Assembly (NCBI GenBank): GCA_030522415.1 | Contig: CM060104.1 | Location: forward strand, 11,047,501 to 11,111,500 | Direction: 5' to 3' | Source: Channallabes apus | Taxonomy: Eukaryota; Chordata; Actinopteri; Siluriformes; Clariidae | DNA: 64,000 nt | In this document: positions 57,582 through 64,000 of the stretch, piece after piece | Numbering within the stretch: position 1 is the first letter of the stretch | Layout of the letters: each line of letters starts with the position of its first letter | The notes under the pieces: model-generated | Seen by the model: the letters and a program-made list of their open reading frames with translations, nothing else | The model's database searches: none | What the model was told of the DNA's origin: nothing | Position numbers and translations under genes: made by a program

Positions 57582-59495
57582 TTACCCCCCCTCTAAAAAA
57601 TGCTCCTCCCGGAGCATCACCGGAGGCCCCGGACACCCAACCCAATGTTCTACCTTTAGCCTCCTATCCAGGAGGCTGGGTGACGGGGCTGGAGGCATGC
57701 TCTGCGGCTGCTGGGCTGGAAGCGTGCTCGGCGGCTGCAGAGCTGGAGAAGTGCTCGGCTGCTGCAGAGCTGGAGAAGCGCTCGGATGCTGCAGAGCTGG
57801 AGAAGTGCTCGGCTGCTGCAGAGCTGGAAGCGTGCTCGGCTGCTGCAGAGCTGGAAGCGTGCTCGGCTGCTGCAGAGCTGGAGAAGCGCTCGGCTGCTGC
57901 AGAGCTGGAGAAGCGCTCGGATGCTGCAGAGCTGGAGAAGCGCTCGGATGCTGCTGAGCTGGAAGCGTGCTCGGATGCTGCTGAGCTGGAAGCGTGCTCG
58001 GCTGCTGCTGAGCTGGAAGCGTGCTCGGCTGCTGCTGAGCTGGAAGCGTGCTCGGCTGCTGCTGAGCTGGAGAAGCGCTCTGCTGCTGCAGATCTGAAGA
58101 AACGCTCGGCGGCGGCAGATCTGAAGAAACGCTTGGCGGCGGCAGGGCTGGAGAAGCGCTCGGCTGCTGCTGAGCTGGAAGCGTGCTCGGCTGCTGCTGA
58201 GCTGGAGAAGCGCTCGACGCAGGCGTTGGAGCGGTCACTGCGCTCGACGCAGGCATTGGAGCGGTCACTGCGCTCGACGCAGGCGTTGGAGCGGTCACTG
58301 CGCTCGTGGACGGCGTGGGAGCGGTCACTGCGCTCGTGGACGGCGTGGGAGCGGTCACTGCGCTCGTAGACGGCGTGGGAGCGGTCACTGCGCTCGTAGA
58401 CGGCGTGGGAGCGGTCACTGCGCTCGTAGACGGCGTGGGAGCGGTCACTGCGCTCGTAGACGGCGTGGGAGCGGTCACTGCGCTCGTAGACGGCGTGGGA
58501 GCGGTCACTGCGCTCGTAGACGGCGTGGGAGCGTGCAGTGCGCTCAATGATGGGTCCACGACGTTCTCAAAGCCGGGGGGCGGCGGCAGAACAGGTGTGT
58601 CGGTCAGCGGCTGCTGACACGCTGGCTCGCTGTCCTCGAAGCCGGGAGGCGGCGGCAGGACGGGTGCGTCGGTCAGCTGCTGCTGACACGCTGGTTCGCT
58701 GTCCTCGAAACCGGGAGGCGGCGGCAGAACGGGAGCGTCGGTCAGCTGCTGCTGACACGCTGGTTCGCTGTCCCCGAAACCGGGAGGCGGCGGCAGGACG
58801 GGTGCGTCGGTCAGCTGCTGCTGACACGCTGGTTCGCTGTCCTCGAAACCGGGAGGCGGCGGCAGAACGGGAGCGTCGGTCAGCTGCTGCTGACACGCTG
58901 GTTCGCTGTCCTCGAAGCTGGAAGACGGCGGTGCGTCGGTCAGCGGCTGCTGACACGCTAGCTCGCTGCTGAGTGTCTGCGAGAGAGGATAAAGCTCCGA
59001 GCCCGCTTCGCGGTCATCCCGGAAGTGGAGGATCATCTGCTGGAGCTCCTTAATATGCTCCAGCATTTCACTCACCCGCTCCGGCTCCGGAATCCACCAC
59101 ATGAGCTCCTCCTCTCTCTGCTGCTGCTCTGCCTGGGGTTTTCTTTCCCCCTCGGCACCGCCGTACTTGGGCTTCCTCGCCCTTCTCTTCCGGCCGGTGC
59201 GGGGAACCACGTGACCCCGTGCCGCGTCGCCCCTGAATGGCGTCCGCCGAATGGCGAGCCTGCAGCCCTCCCAGCTTTGTGGTGTCTCTCTCTCCTCGCT
59301 GCTCTCTCGCAGGTGCTCTTGCTCCTCCAGCAATCTGTACTCGCAGCTGCGGTACATCTCCTCCTCGTCCTCTACCAGCCCGATGTTATAGTCCCAGCCG
59401 TAGTCCTCCTCCTCGCTGTCCCGCCAGTTCGTCAGCTCGGGCAAGATGGCCACTGCGCCCCCCCCAAAAAACTTCAGGAGGGGATCCTCCGCCAT
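57582..59495 (-). CDS. Long proline/glutamine-rich ORF of the LTR element
   Basis: 637 codons from ATG 59,495 (MAEDPLLKFFGGG); an upstream in-frame ATG at 59,564 lies inside the 5' LTR. The stop TAA (57,584-57,582) directly abuts the 3' LTR. The first ~175 residues look like a folded acidic region (WRDSEEEDYGWDYNIGLVED, EEEMYRSCEYRLLEEQEHL) with a basic patch (GRKRRARKPK) and a heptad-like helix (MLEHIKELQQMILHF). The rest is in-frame tandem repeats: ~5 x 23 aa (PPPPGFEDSEPACQQQLTDA), ~9 x 10 aa (APTPSTSAVT), ~17 x 9 aa (LPAQQQPST and variants). The C-terminus is unique (RRLKVEHWVGCPGPP). The position suggests a Gag-like role; the family was not identified. It is fully open, with no lesions. 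Confidence 0.75.
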   Translation of the reverse strand: MAEDPLLKFFGGGAVAILPELTNWRDSEEEDYGWDYNIGLVEDEEEMYRSCEYRLLEEQEHLRESSEERETPQSWEGCRLAIRRTPFRGDAARGHVVPRTGRKRRARKPKYGGAEGERKPQAEQQQREEELMWWIPEPERVSEMLEHIKELQQMILHFRDDREAGSELYPLSQTLSSELACQQPLTDAPPSSSFEDSEPACQQQLTDAPVLPPPPGFEDSEPACQQQLTDAPVLPPPPGFGDSEPACQQQLTDAPVLPPPPGFEDSEPACQQQLTDAPVLPPPPGFEDSEPACQQPLTDTPVLPPPPGFENVVDPSLSALHAPTPSTSAVTAPTPSTSAVTAPTPSTSAVTAPTPSTSAVTAPTPSTSAVTAPTPSTSAVTAPTPSTSAVTAPTPSTSAVTAPTPASSAVTAPMPASSAVTAPTPASSASPAQQQPSTLPAQQQPSASPALPPPSVSSDLPPPSVSSDLQQQSASPAQQQPSTLPAQQQPSTLPAQQQPSTLPAQQHPSTLPAQQHPSASPALQHPSASPALQQPSASPALQQPSTLPALQQPSTLPALQQPSTSPALQHPSASPALQQPSTSPALQPPSTLPAQQPQSMPPAPSPSLLDRRLKVEHWVGCPGPPVMLREEHFLEGG

Positions 59496-59518
59496 GCCTC
59501 TTGGTTGGTCTAGCAATC

Positions 59519-59884
59519 TGTCACGTTTCCCCTTACGTCTGTGTCGGATGTGTGTGCGAGGCATGATCGCGGAGGCAAGCTGACGGTTAACAAAGTCCTT
59601 TTATTTTCAAGAATAAACAAAACATAAACAAAACCCACTTCAACACAAACTAAACGTATATTAACGGTTGCTAGACGCCTGACTGGAGTCCAGCCAGGCT
59701 ATTTATAACTAAACATAAACATTGATCAAATTAACTTCCCTCGGTTCAGGTGAGCTTCTACGTCACCTGACCGAGGTGCAAACTGGGAAATGAAGTCTAA
59801 CCTTAACCGAAACCAAACTACAACACAAAAATCCAACCTAAATACAAATGGCGTTCTGGCGCCATCTAGGGGTTAACCGTTACA
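59519..59884 (-). repeat. 5' LTR
   Basis: Copy of 57,216-57,581. On the minus strand, TATAAATAG lies near 59,705-59,697 and AATAAAA near 59,600. ACGTCACCTGACCGAGG is at 59,760-59,776. Confidence 0.92.
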
Positions 59885-60119
59885 ACTGCAGGTGCATGTT
59901 TGTATCTTTTATGTGTATAGATTCTTAAAAATTATTACTAATAATATAATAATCAACATTATATAATGAGCAACATTATACGCCATCAGGTAAAACATAG
60001 GCTACACTTGCTTTGCATTGTCCCGACCTGATGACAGTCATACAGTATGATGCAATTCCATATTAGATTCGTTATGAATGTGAGTTGTTGTTATTCAGCG
60101 TGTTCTATCTTTTTTAACT

Positions 60120-60158
60120 TTGAGCACCCGCCCCTTTAAACGTCTCTGCACGGCCCTG

Positions 60159-60202
<44 letters not shown>

Positions 60203-60300
60203 TGTTCATTCATGTCTTCTGATGATGGCGACACATAGTCACACATAAAATGTATGTCGCTCTGGATAAGAACGTCTGCCAAATGCCTAAATGTAAATGT
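60120..60300 (+). repeat. Short repeat fragments
   Basis: GAGCACCCGCCCC..(CA)n (related to the 10.2/53.3-kb module), (TA)n at 60,180-60,200, and a SINE-like tail GTCGCTCTGGATAAGAACGT then CTAAATGTAAATGT. Confidence 0.5.
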
Positions 60301-61120
60301 ATAGTTAACAATATCAGATAGCCTACTATCAGGAAATTTAATTAATTTCAAGATAATTTAAATGGAGGCATTGTCATATCTTTCATTGTTTTGGAATCAA
60401 TCAGAAAACTGAAAACACAAAATAACCAAAGCTCCGCCGTCTACGCGAGAACGGACGGGATTCTGGAAACTAAAACAAAAAACACACTCGGGACTTATGG
60501 CTTTACTGGACTTATGGCTTTACTGAGGATTTATAGGAAGAGAGAGAGTAGAGTTTGTGCTTTGTGCACTTTAACCCGAGAGCGCTGATTCATGTTGCTC
60601 TCCATCACTCTCTCTCCGGGGTCTTAGACAGACAGAGGCTTGGGCTTTGCTTGTGTCTTCTCCAGCGTCGCTTTGTCTTTGGCACTGATACCTTTTACTG
60701 GTGCGACCGAATGATCACACGGAGTGTCGCGGTATCACCACCCGGCCCGTTCTGAACAGGTTATGCGCGGCTCTGCCCCTCGCGCGAGCCGCCTCGTTGC
60801 ATACAGTACATATCCACAAATACTTTAACAACATACACTTATCACGAATTGCATTTTATATGAATGTTACATATGAGACACGCACACAAACACATACTTA
60901 TATAATATATGCACATACAAACACATACACATTGTTAATTCATGTTTTCTGATGATGTTGACTCATTTTTACGTTTTAAATAAGACATGTTGGCATATTC
61001 ACGAATCAGGACATTTGCATAATTAACACTATCAGATAGCCTACTATCAGGAAATTAAATTAATTTCAAGACCATTTAAACCGCGGCATGGCCATGTCTT
61101 TCATTATTTTGTACCTGTTA
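60200..61120 (+). repeat. Direct repeat pair ~720 bp apart
   Basis: TTCATGTCTTCTGATGATGG (60,209) and TTCATGTTTTCTGATGATGT (60,940) begin similar blocks. ATCAGATAGCCTACTATCAG recurs at 60,310 and 61,028 with ~90 bp of matching sequence. Between them are CpG-rich stretches without a recognisable gene. Confidence 0.65.
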
Positions 61121-61339
61121 AGACATTACAAAAACTATATAAGAAACTTTTAAAGCACGAATTTGGTCATCTCATTTCATCATTATGAAAATAACATGAA
61201 GCACATATACACACGTTCATTATGAAATATCTGTTGTAAAACAAAATAAAATTCATGGTTGCTACAGCATTGGAAACAATATTGTTTTAGGTTAACGGTT
61301 AACCTTATACACAATTCATTTGTACTTGGTCCGGCTTTT

Positions 61340-61475
61340 AGAATAAAGATAATATTCAGTGAAGCACAACACATTTATTTTAAATTCCTGAATGTTGCCT
61401 CTGGCAAGTCGCGACACGCCGCGCGCTAAATTGCGGTCTCTCGCGGGAAAACACGCGCAGTGTAGATGCGGTCAT
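61340..61475 (-). repeat. Y-type L-end fragment, third copy
   Basis: The reverse complement reads CTGCGCGTGTTTTCCCGCGA and continues with TTGCCAGAGGCAACATTCAG-like sequence, matching 4,690-4,850. The terminal CAGATGTCGCC is degraded. The flank TATTTCACCAGTTTTGACAC resembles the flank beyond Y-B's L end (TTTTTTCACACCAGTTTGTG). Confidence 0.55.
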
Positions 61476-61479
61476 ATTA

Positions 61480-62100
61480 TTTCACCAGTTTTGACACGTA
61501 GCTTTGGTTTAAAGTTTCACTCACACAACAGAAGTCCGATCTCTTTGTCTCTTGTAGTTTATTTTGTCAGCATCAAAGAATCAACACTTCATACAGTCGT
61601 CTTGAGTAAATCCACTGTGATTACAGACACCAGTTGCTGCATCTTGCAAATCTCTGACTTTTACAACATCCTATTTGCTGTATCTTATAAATTACAGTCT
61701 TACCTTACGTATATAACAACACTCTTGTTGTATACACCTACTTACGGGAGCTAACGGTCAAAAGCTTGTTGTTGTAGCTTACATTCCCAGTTTACGGGGA
61801 GCTCACGAGCTTACGGTCAAAAGCTTGTGTTTCCGTAGCCTAAATCAGTTCATCTAAACTGAACTCTCTATCATACGACAGTCATACAAATGCATGTAAT
61901 AGTGGAATGACATCACAGACCAACTTACGATTGTCAAAATGGATGCATAACTTAGAAATTTAAAGCTTATGGCTTATGTAACAAACTTAATGCTTAATGC
62001 TTTACTAATGAATAGAACAAGGTAGAATAAATGAAATAAAAACAAATAAAAAAAAATAAAATAAACACAACAACAAATTCATAAGAAGTACGATATGGCT
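61480..62100. other. No gene seen
   Basis: AT-rich. A 120-codon frame (61,392-61,754) crosses the L-end fragment and lacks recognisable features. A short tandem repeat (GTCAAAAGCTTGTG-like, 61,747-61,830) is present. Confidence 0.4.
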
Positions 62101-62178
62101 CTTAAAGGTGACATCTGTAGAAAATAAATCACTAAACAAAAACAAAGGAATTTGCAAGACCCAAACTTTTGAACGGTA

Positions 62179-62182
<4 letters not shown>

Positions 62183-62244
<62 letters not shown>
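62183..62244. repeat. (TA)n abutting a Tc1 end
   Basis: A TA array begins at the right target site of the split Tc1 (62,179). Confidence 0.9.
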
Positions 62245-62247
<3 letters not shown>

Positions 62248-62626
62248 GCATCACACAAATCAGTGCTGCTACAACTTTTGCATGAATTCAGGTGTGCTAA
62301 ATCTATTAGCTCTCTGGCAGCATCAGCAACACCTGGTTAGAACTCCATGTGGGAGGAGGACATGAGAGCATCTGTTGCTGACGGTGACAAACGAGAACTT
62401 AATGAGTTGACAAGCATCACATGTACAATGATTAAAAACTGTAAGTGTGAAACAAGGTAATAATTTTAATTATTGACTGGAGAAAGGAAGATAAAACAAT
62501 ATACGCAATAAAATAATGGAAAATAATGGCAATAAAAAATATATGATGGAATGTACTGGTTTTATATGGGTTTGCAAATGCCTCATGAAATAGTTAAAAT
62601 AATTTCACTGAGGAAAATTAATGAAA

Positions 62627-63009
62627 GGCGGCACGGTGGTGTAGTGGTTAGCACTGTCGCCTTGCACCTCCAGGGTCTGGGTTCGATTCCCCAGCCAGGA
62701 TCGATTCCCGTCTCTGTGTGCATGGATTTTGCATGTTCTCCCCGTGTTTGGTGGGTTTCCTCCGGGTACTCCGGTTTCCTCCCACACTCCAAAGATATGC
62801 AGGTTAGGCTAATTGGCGTTCCTAAAAATTGCCCGTAGTGTGATTGGGTGTGTGAGTGTGTATATGTGTGTGTGCCCTGCGATGGATTGGCACCCTGTCC
62901 AGGGTGGACCCTGCCTAGTGCCCGAAGTCTCCTGGGATAGGCTCCAGGTCCCCCGCGACCCTGAACACAGGATTAAGCAGTATAGAAAATGAATGAAAAA
63001 ATGAATGAT
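62627..63009 (+). mobile_element. tRNA-derived SINE, near full length
   Basis: The pol III head (GGTGTAGTGGTTAGCACTGT, GGGTTCGATTCCCC) is followed by the conserved body (GCATGTTCTCCCCGTGTTTG, CTCCGGTTTCCTCCCACACT, GATGGATTGGCACCCTGTCC) and a (GAAT)n tail. A probable target duplication ATTAATGA flanks it. It is a very common fish SINE type. Confidence 0.85.
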
Positions 63010-63105
63010 ACATTAATGATAAATAAATGTTACCTGTTAAAAATACTTTACCAACATCAGGGAAAGTGGCCTTTCGTTAATTATATGTGCCTTGTAAAAG
63101 AAACT

Positions 63106-63812
63106 ACAGTTAAACCTTGGATTAAGACCATAATTTATTCTTGAGGCCAAAGCACTTATATATAAAAGTGAATTTCCCCATAAGAAACATAGATGAGCGC
63201 CTCCGAGTGGTGCAGTGGTAAAGCGCTCACCCTATCATCCGGAGATCGCTGGTTCGAACCCCGGGTGATGCTGTTTTCCTCTCACAGCCGGAGGCATAGA
63301 GAGAGCTGATTGGCCGAGCTCTCTCAGGGGGGAGGGATGAGAGGTACTTGTGCTCCCACATTAATCACGGCTCTACAGCCAATCAGATTAATCTCTGCAC
63401 CATTAAAGCCTTTTTAACCTTTTTCTTCACTGGGGCTCTTGGTGCAGTACGGTTACTAAAGATCAGCCACTACACTTGGACATAAAATAAAAAAATGCTT
63501 TACGCATGCACACACACATGGCCACAACGTTATAGTAAACAGTACATGTGCACACGGATTTTGACTACATGGGTGATGCACGTGCACCAAGACTGAGCTT
63601 ACGATCTTACGAGCTTATGATTACCTACAATGCCGCAGCGAGAACCATTGGCTCTGTTGGGATCGCATGATGCTTGGCAGACAAAGGGCATGCATACTAC
63701 TTGTATTTCAAGACCTCGCTTATCAAGTTAAAATGTATATTTAAAAATAATTTGCTTGTCTTACAAAACACTCGCAGACCAAGTTACTCAAAATCCAAGG
63801 TTTCACTTTAAT
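63106..63812. mobile_element. MITE with long inverted ends, carrying a tRNA-like SINE
   Basis: AGTTAAACCTTGGATTAAGA (63,108 onward) pairs with the reverse of AAATCCAAGGTTTCACTTT (to 63,812). A tRNA-like head at 63,195-63,270 (CTCCGAGTGGTGCAGTGGTA and GGTTCGAACCCC) with a body to about 63,470 lies between the ends. Confidence 0.55.
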
Positions 63813-63961
63813 GTGAAACTATAGCAGAGTCCCCATGCTGACCCCCTGTTCACTGAAAAAACTGCTTACAATGGGCATGTGAGCATCTGTCTCACTGTAC
63901 AATTATTCTTTAGGTTTTCAGAAAAAAACTAAATTATATATGTATATACAGTGTATATATA

Positions 63962-64000
63962 CACAGTGGAACCTCGGATTGCGAGTAACGCAGTTTGCGA
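63962..64000 (+). repeat. Start of a related MITE, cut by window edge
   Basis: ACAGTGGAACCTCGGATTGC opens a common fish MITE related to the ends at 63,108 and 63,812. It continues beyond the window. Confidence 0.6.

Larger units (their letters stand above)
57216..59884 (-). mobile_element. Non-autonomous LTR retrotransposon with near-identical LTRs
   Basis: The LTRs are 366 bp each (57,216-57,581 and 59,519-59,884), TG...CA, with only about one difference seen by eye (TTAATTTCC versus TTAACTTCC). The target duplication is ACTGC (57,211-57,215 and 59,885-59,889). A purine tract (AGAGGGGGGGG on the minus strand) precedes the 3' LTR. Each LTR has minus-strand TATAAATA and AATAAAA signals. There is no protease, RT or integrase, so it depends on another element. 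LTR identity implies a very recent insertion. Confidence 0.92.
42204..62179 (-). mobile_element. Tc1-like element split by 19.4 kb with Y termini
   Basis: The left end CTACCGATCAAAAGTTTGGG (42,204) and right end, the reverse of CCAAACTTTTGAACGGTAG (62,179), belong to one Tc1 family, with TA on both sides. The inner junctions are TAGAATG-TA|CAGATGTCGCC (42,690) and GGTGACATCTG|TA-GAAAAT (62,117). Removing the middle and one TA restores the family sequence around its typical CTACATT...TCTACAAC stretch. The remaining Tc1 sequence is only about 0.55 kb, so it was already deleted. Confidence 0.75.

Noticed and set aside
57545..58972. Plus-strand ORFs (274 and 144 codons) over the LTR element
   Set aside because: They stay open because the repeat units are multiples of three; the minus-strand ORF has a unique N-terminus and correct placement between the LTRs.
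60391..60955. 65-83-codon ORFs in CpG-rich sequence as a host gene
   Set aside because: No splice structure, domain or repeat in another copy supports them.
24635..63270. Three tRNA-like heads (24,635; 35,446; 63,195) as functional tRNA genes
   Set aside because: The two with SINE bodies are SINEs, and none shows a fully paired acceptor stem with a normal anticodon arm.

Overview
This window comes from a eukaryotic nuclear genome, most likely a teleost fish. The evidence is the repeat content: several Tc1-like families, a DIRS-type tyrosine-recombinase retrotransposon, BEL/Pao gag, an RTE-clade LINE, L2-like and L1/Tx1-like LINE pieces, tRNA-derived SINEs of teleost type, a gamma-like endogenous retrovirus (ERV), PIF/Harbinger and hAT remnants, and abundant (CA)n/(TA)n/(GATA)n. 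An otophysan or catfish-like host is a guess from the SINE types. No complete host gene was found. Nearly everything that can be read is mobile DNA, nested several levels deep.

Layout. 1-928 and 15,277-17,907 are two halves of one minus-strand ERV. Its pol is split by a 14.3-kb element ('X', 929-15,274) with near-perfect terminal inverted repeats (CARTGGGAGCCACG...) and a TA target duplication. Inside X lies a 9.65-kb element ('Y-A', 4,676-14,328) whose ends read CAGATGTCGCC..., again on TA. Two Tc1 elements lie inside Y-A. 17,908-20.4 kb holds ERV LTR material interrupted by a Harbinger element that itself carries a hAT-like insertion. 20.9-22.4 kb is a decayed LINE, followed by a Tc1 copy. 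24.6-26.9 kb is a tRNA-like head, a foldback, and a solo LTR containing a MITE. 26.9-28.5 kb holds LINE remnants.

28,830-39,644 is a Tc1 deletion derivative split by about 10 kb of DIRS sequence arranged as a large palindrome, with BEL/Pao gag and a SINE inside. 40.4-42.0 kb is another Tc1 copy. 42,204-62,179 is a further Tc1, split by 19.4 kb that starts and ends with Y-type termini. That 19.4 kb includes 'Y-B' (42,690-52,147), an inverted relative of Y-A with two phase-matched coding exons. It also holds a nearly intact RTE LINE (53,744-56,877) with a 16-bp target duplication, and a non-autonomous LTR element (57,216-59,884) with near-identical 366-bp LTRs and one long proline-rich, satellite-like ORF. 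62.6 kb to the end holds SINEs and a palindromic MITE.

The most interesting feature is the X/Y system. These are large TA-flanked elements with short terminal inverted repeats, CpG-rich ends containing promoter-like sequence and a first exon with a consensus splice donor, and internal spliced-exon candidates. I see no recognisable transposase in either. They may be large cargo-carrying DNA transposons, or non-autonomous elements mobilised in trans. Mutations scattered through most transposable elements mean that many coding calls here are pseudogenes.
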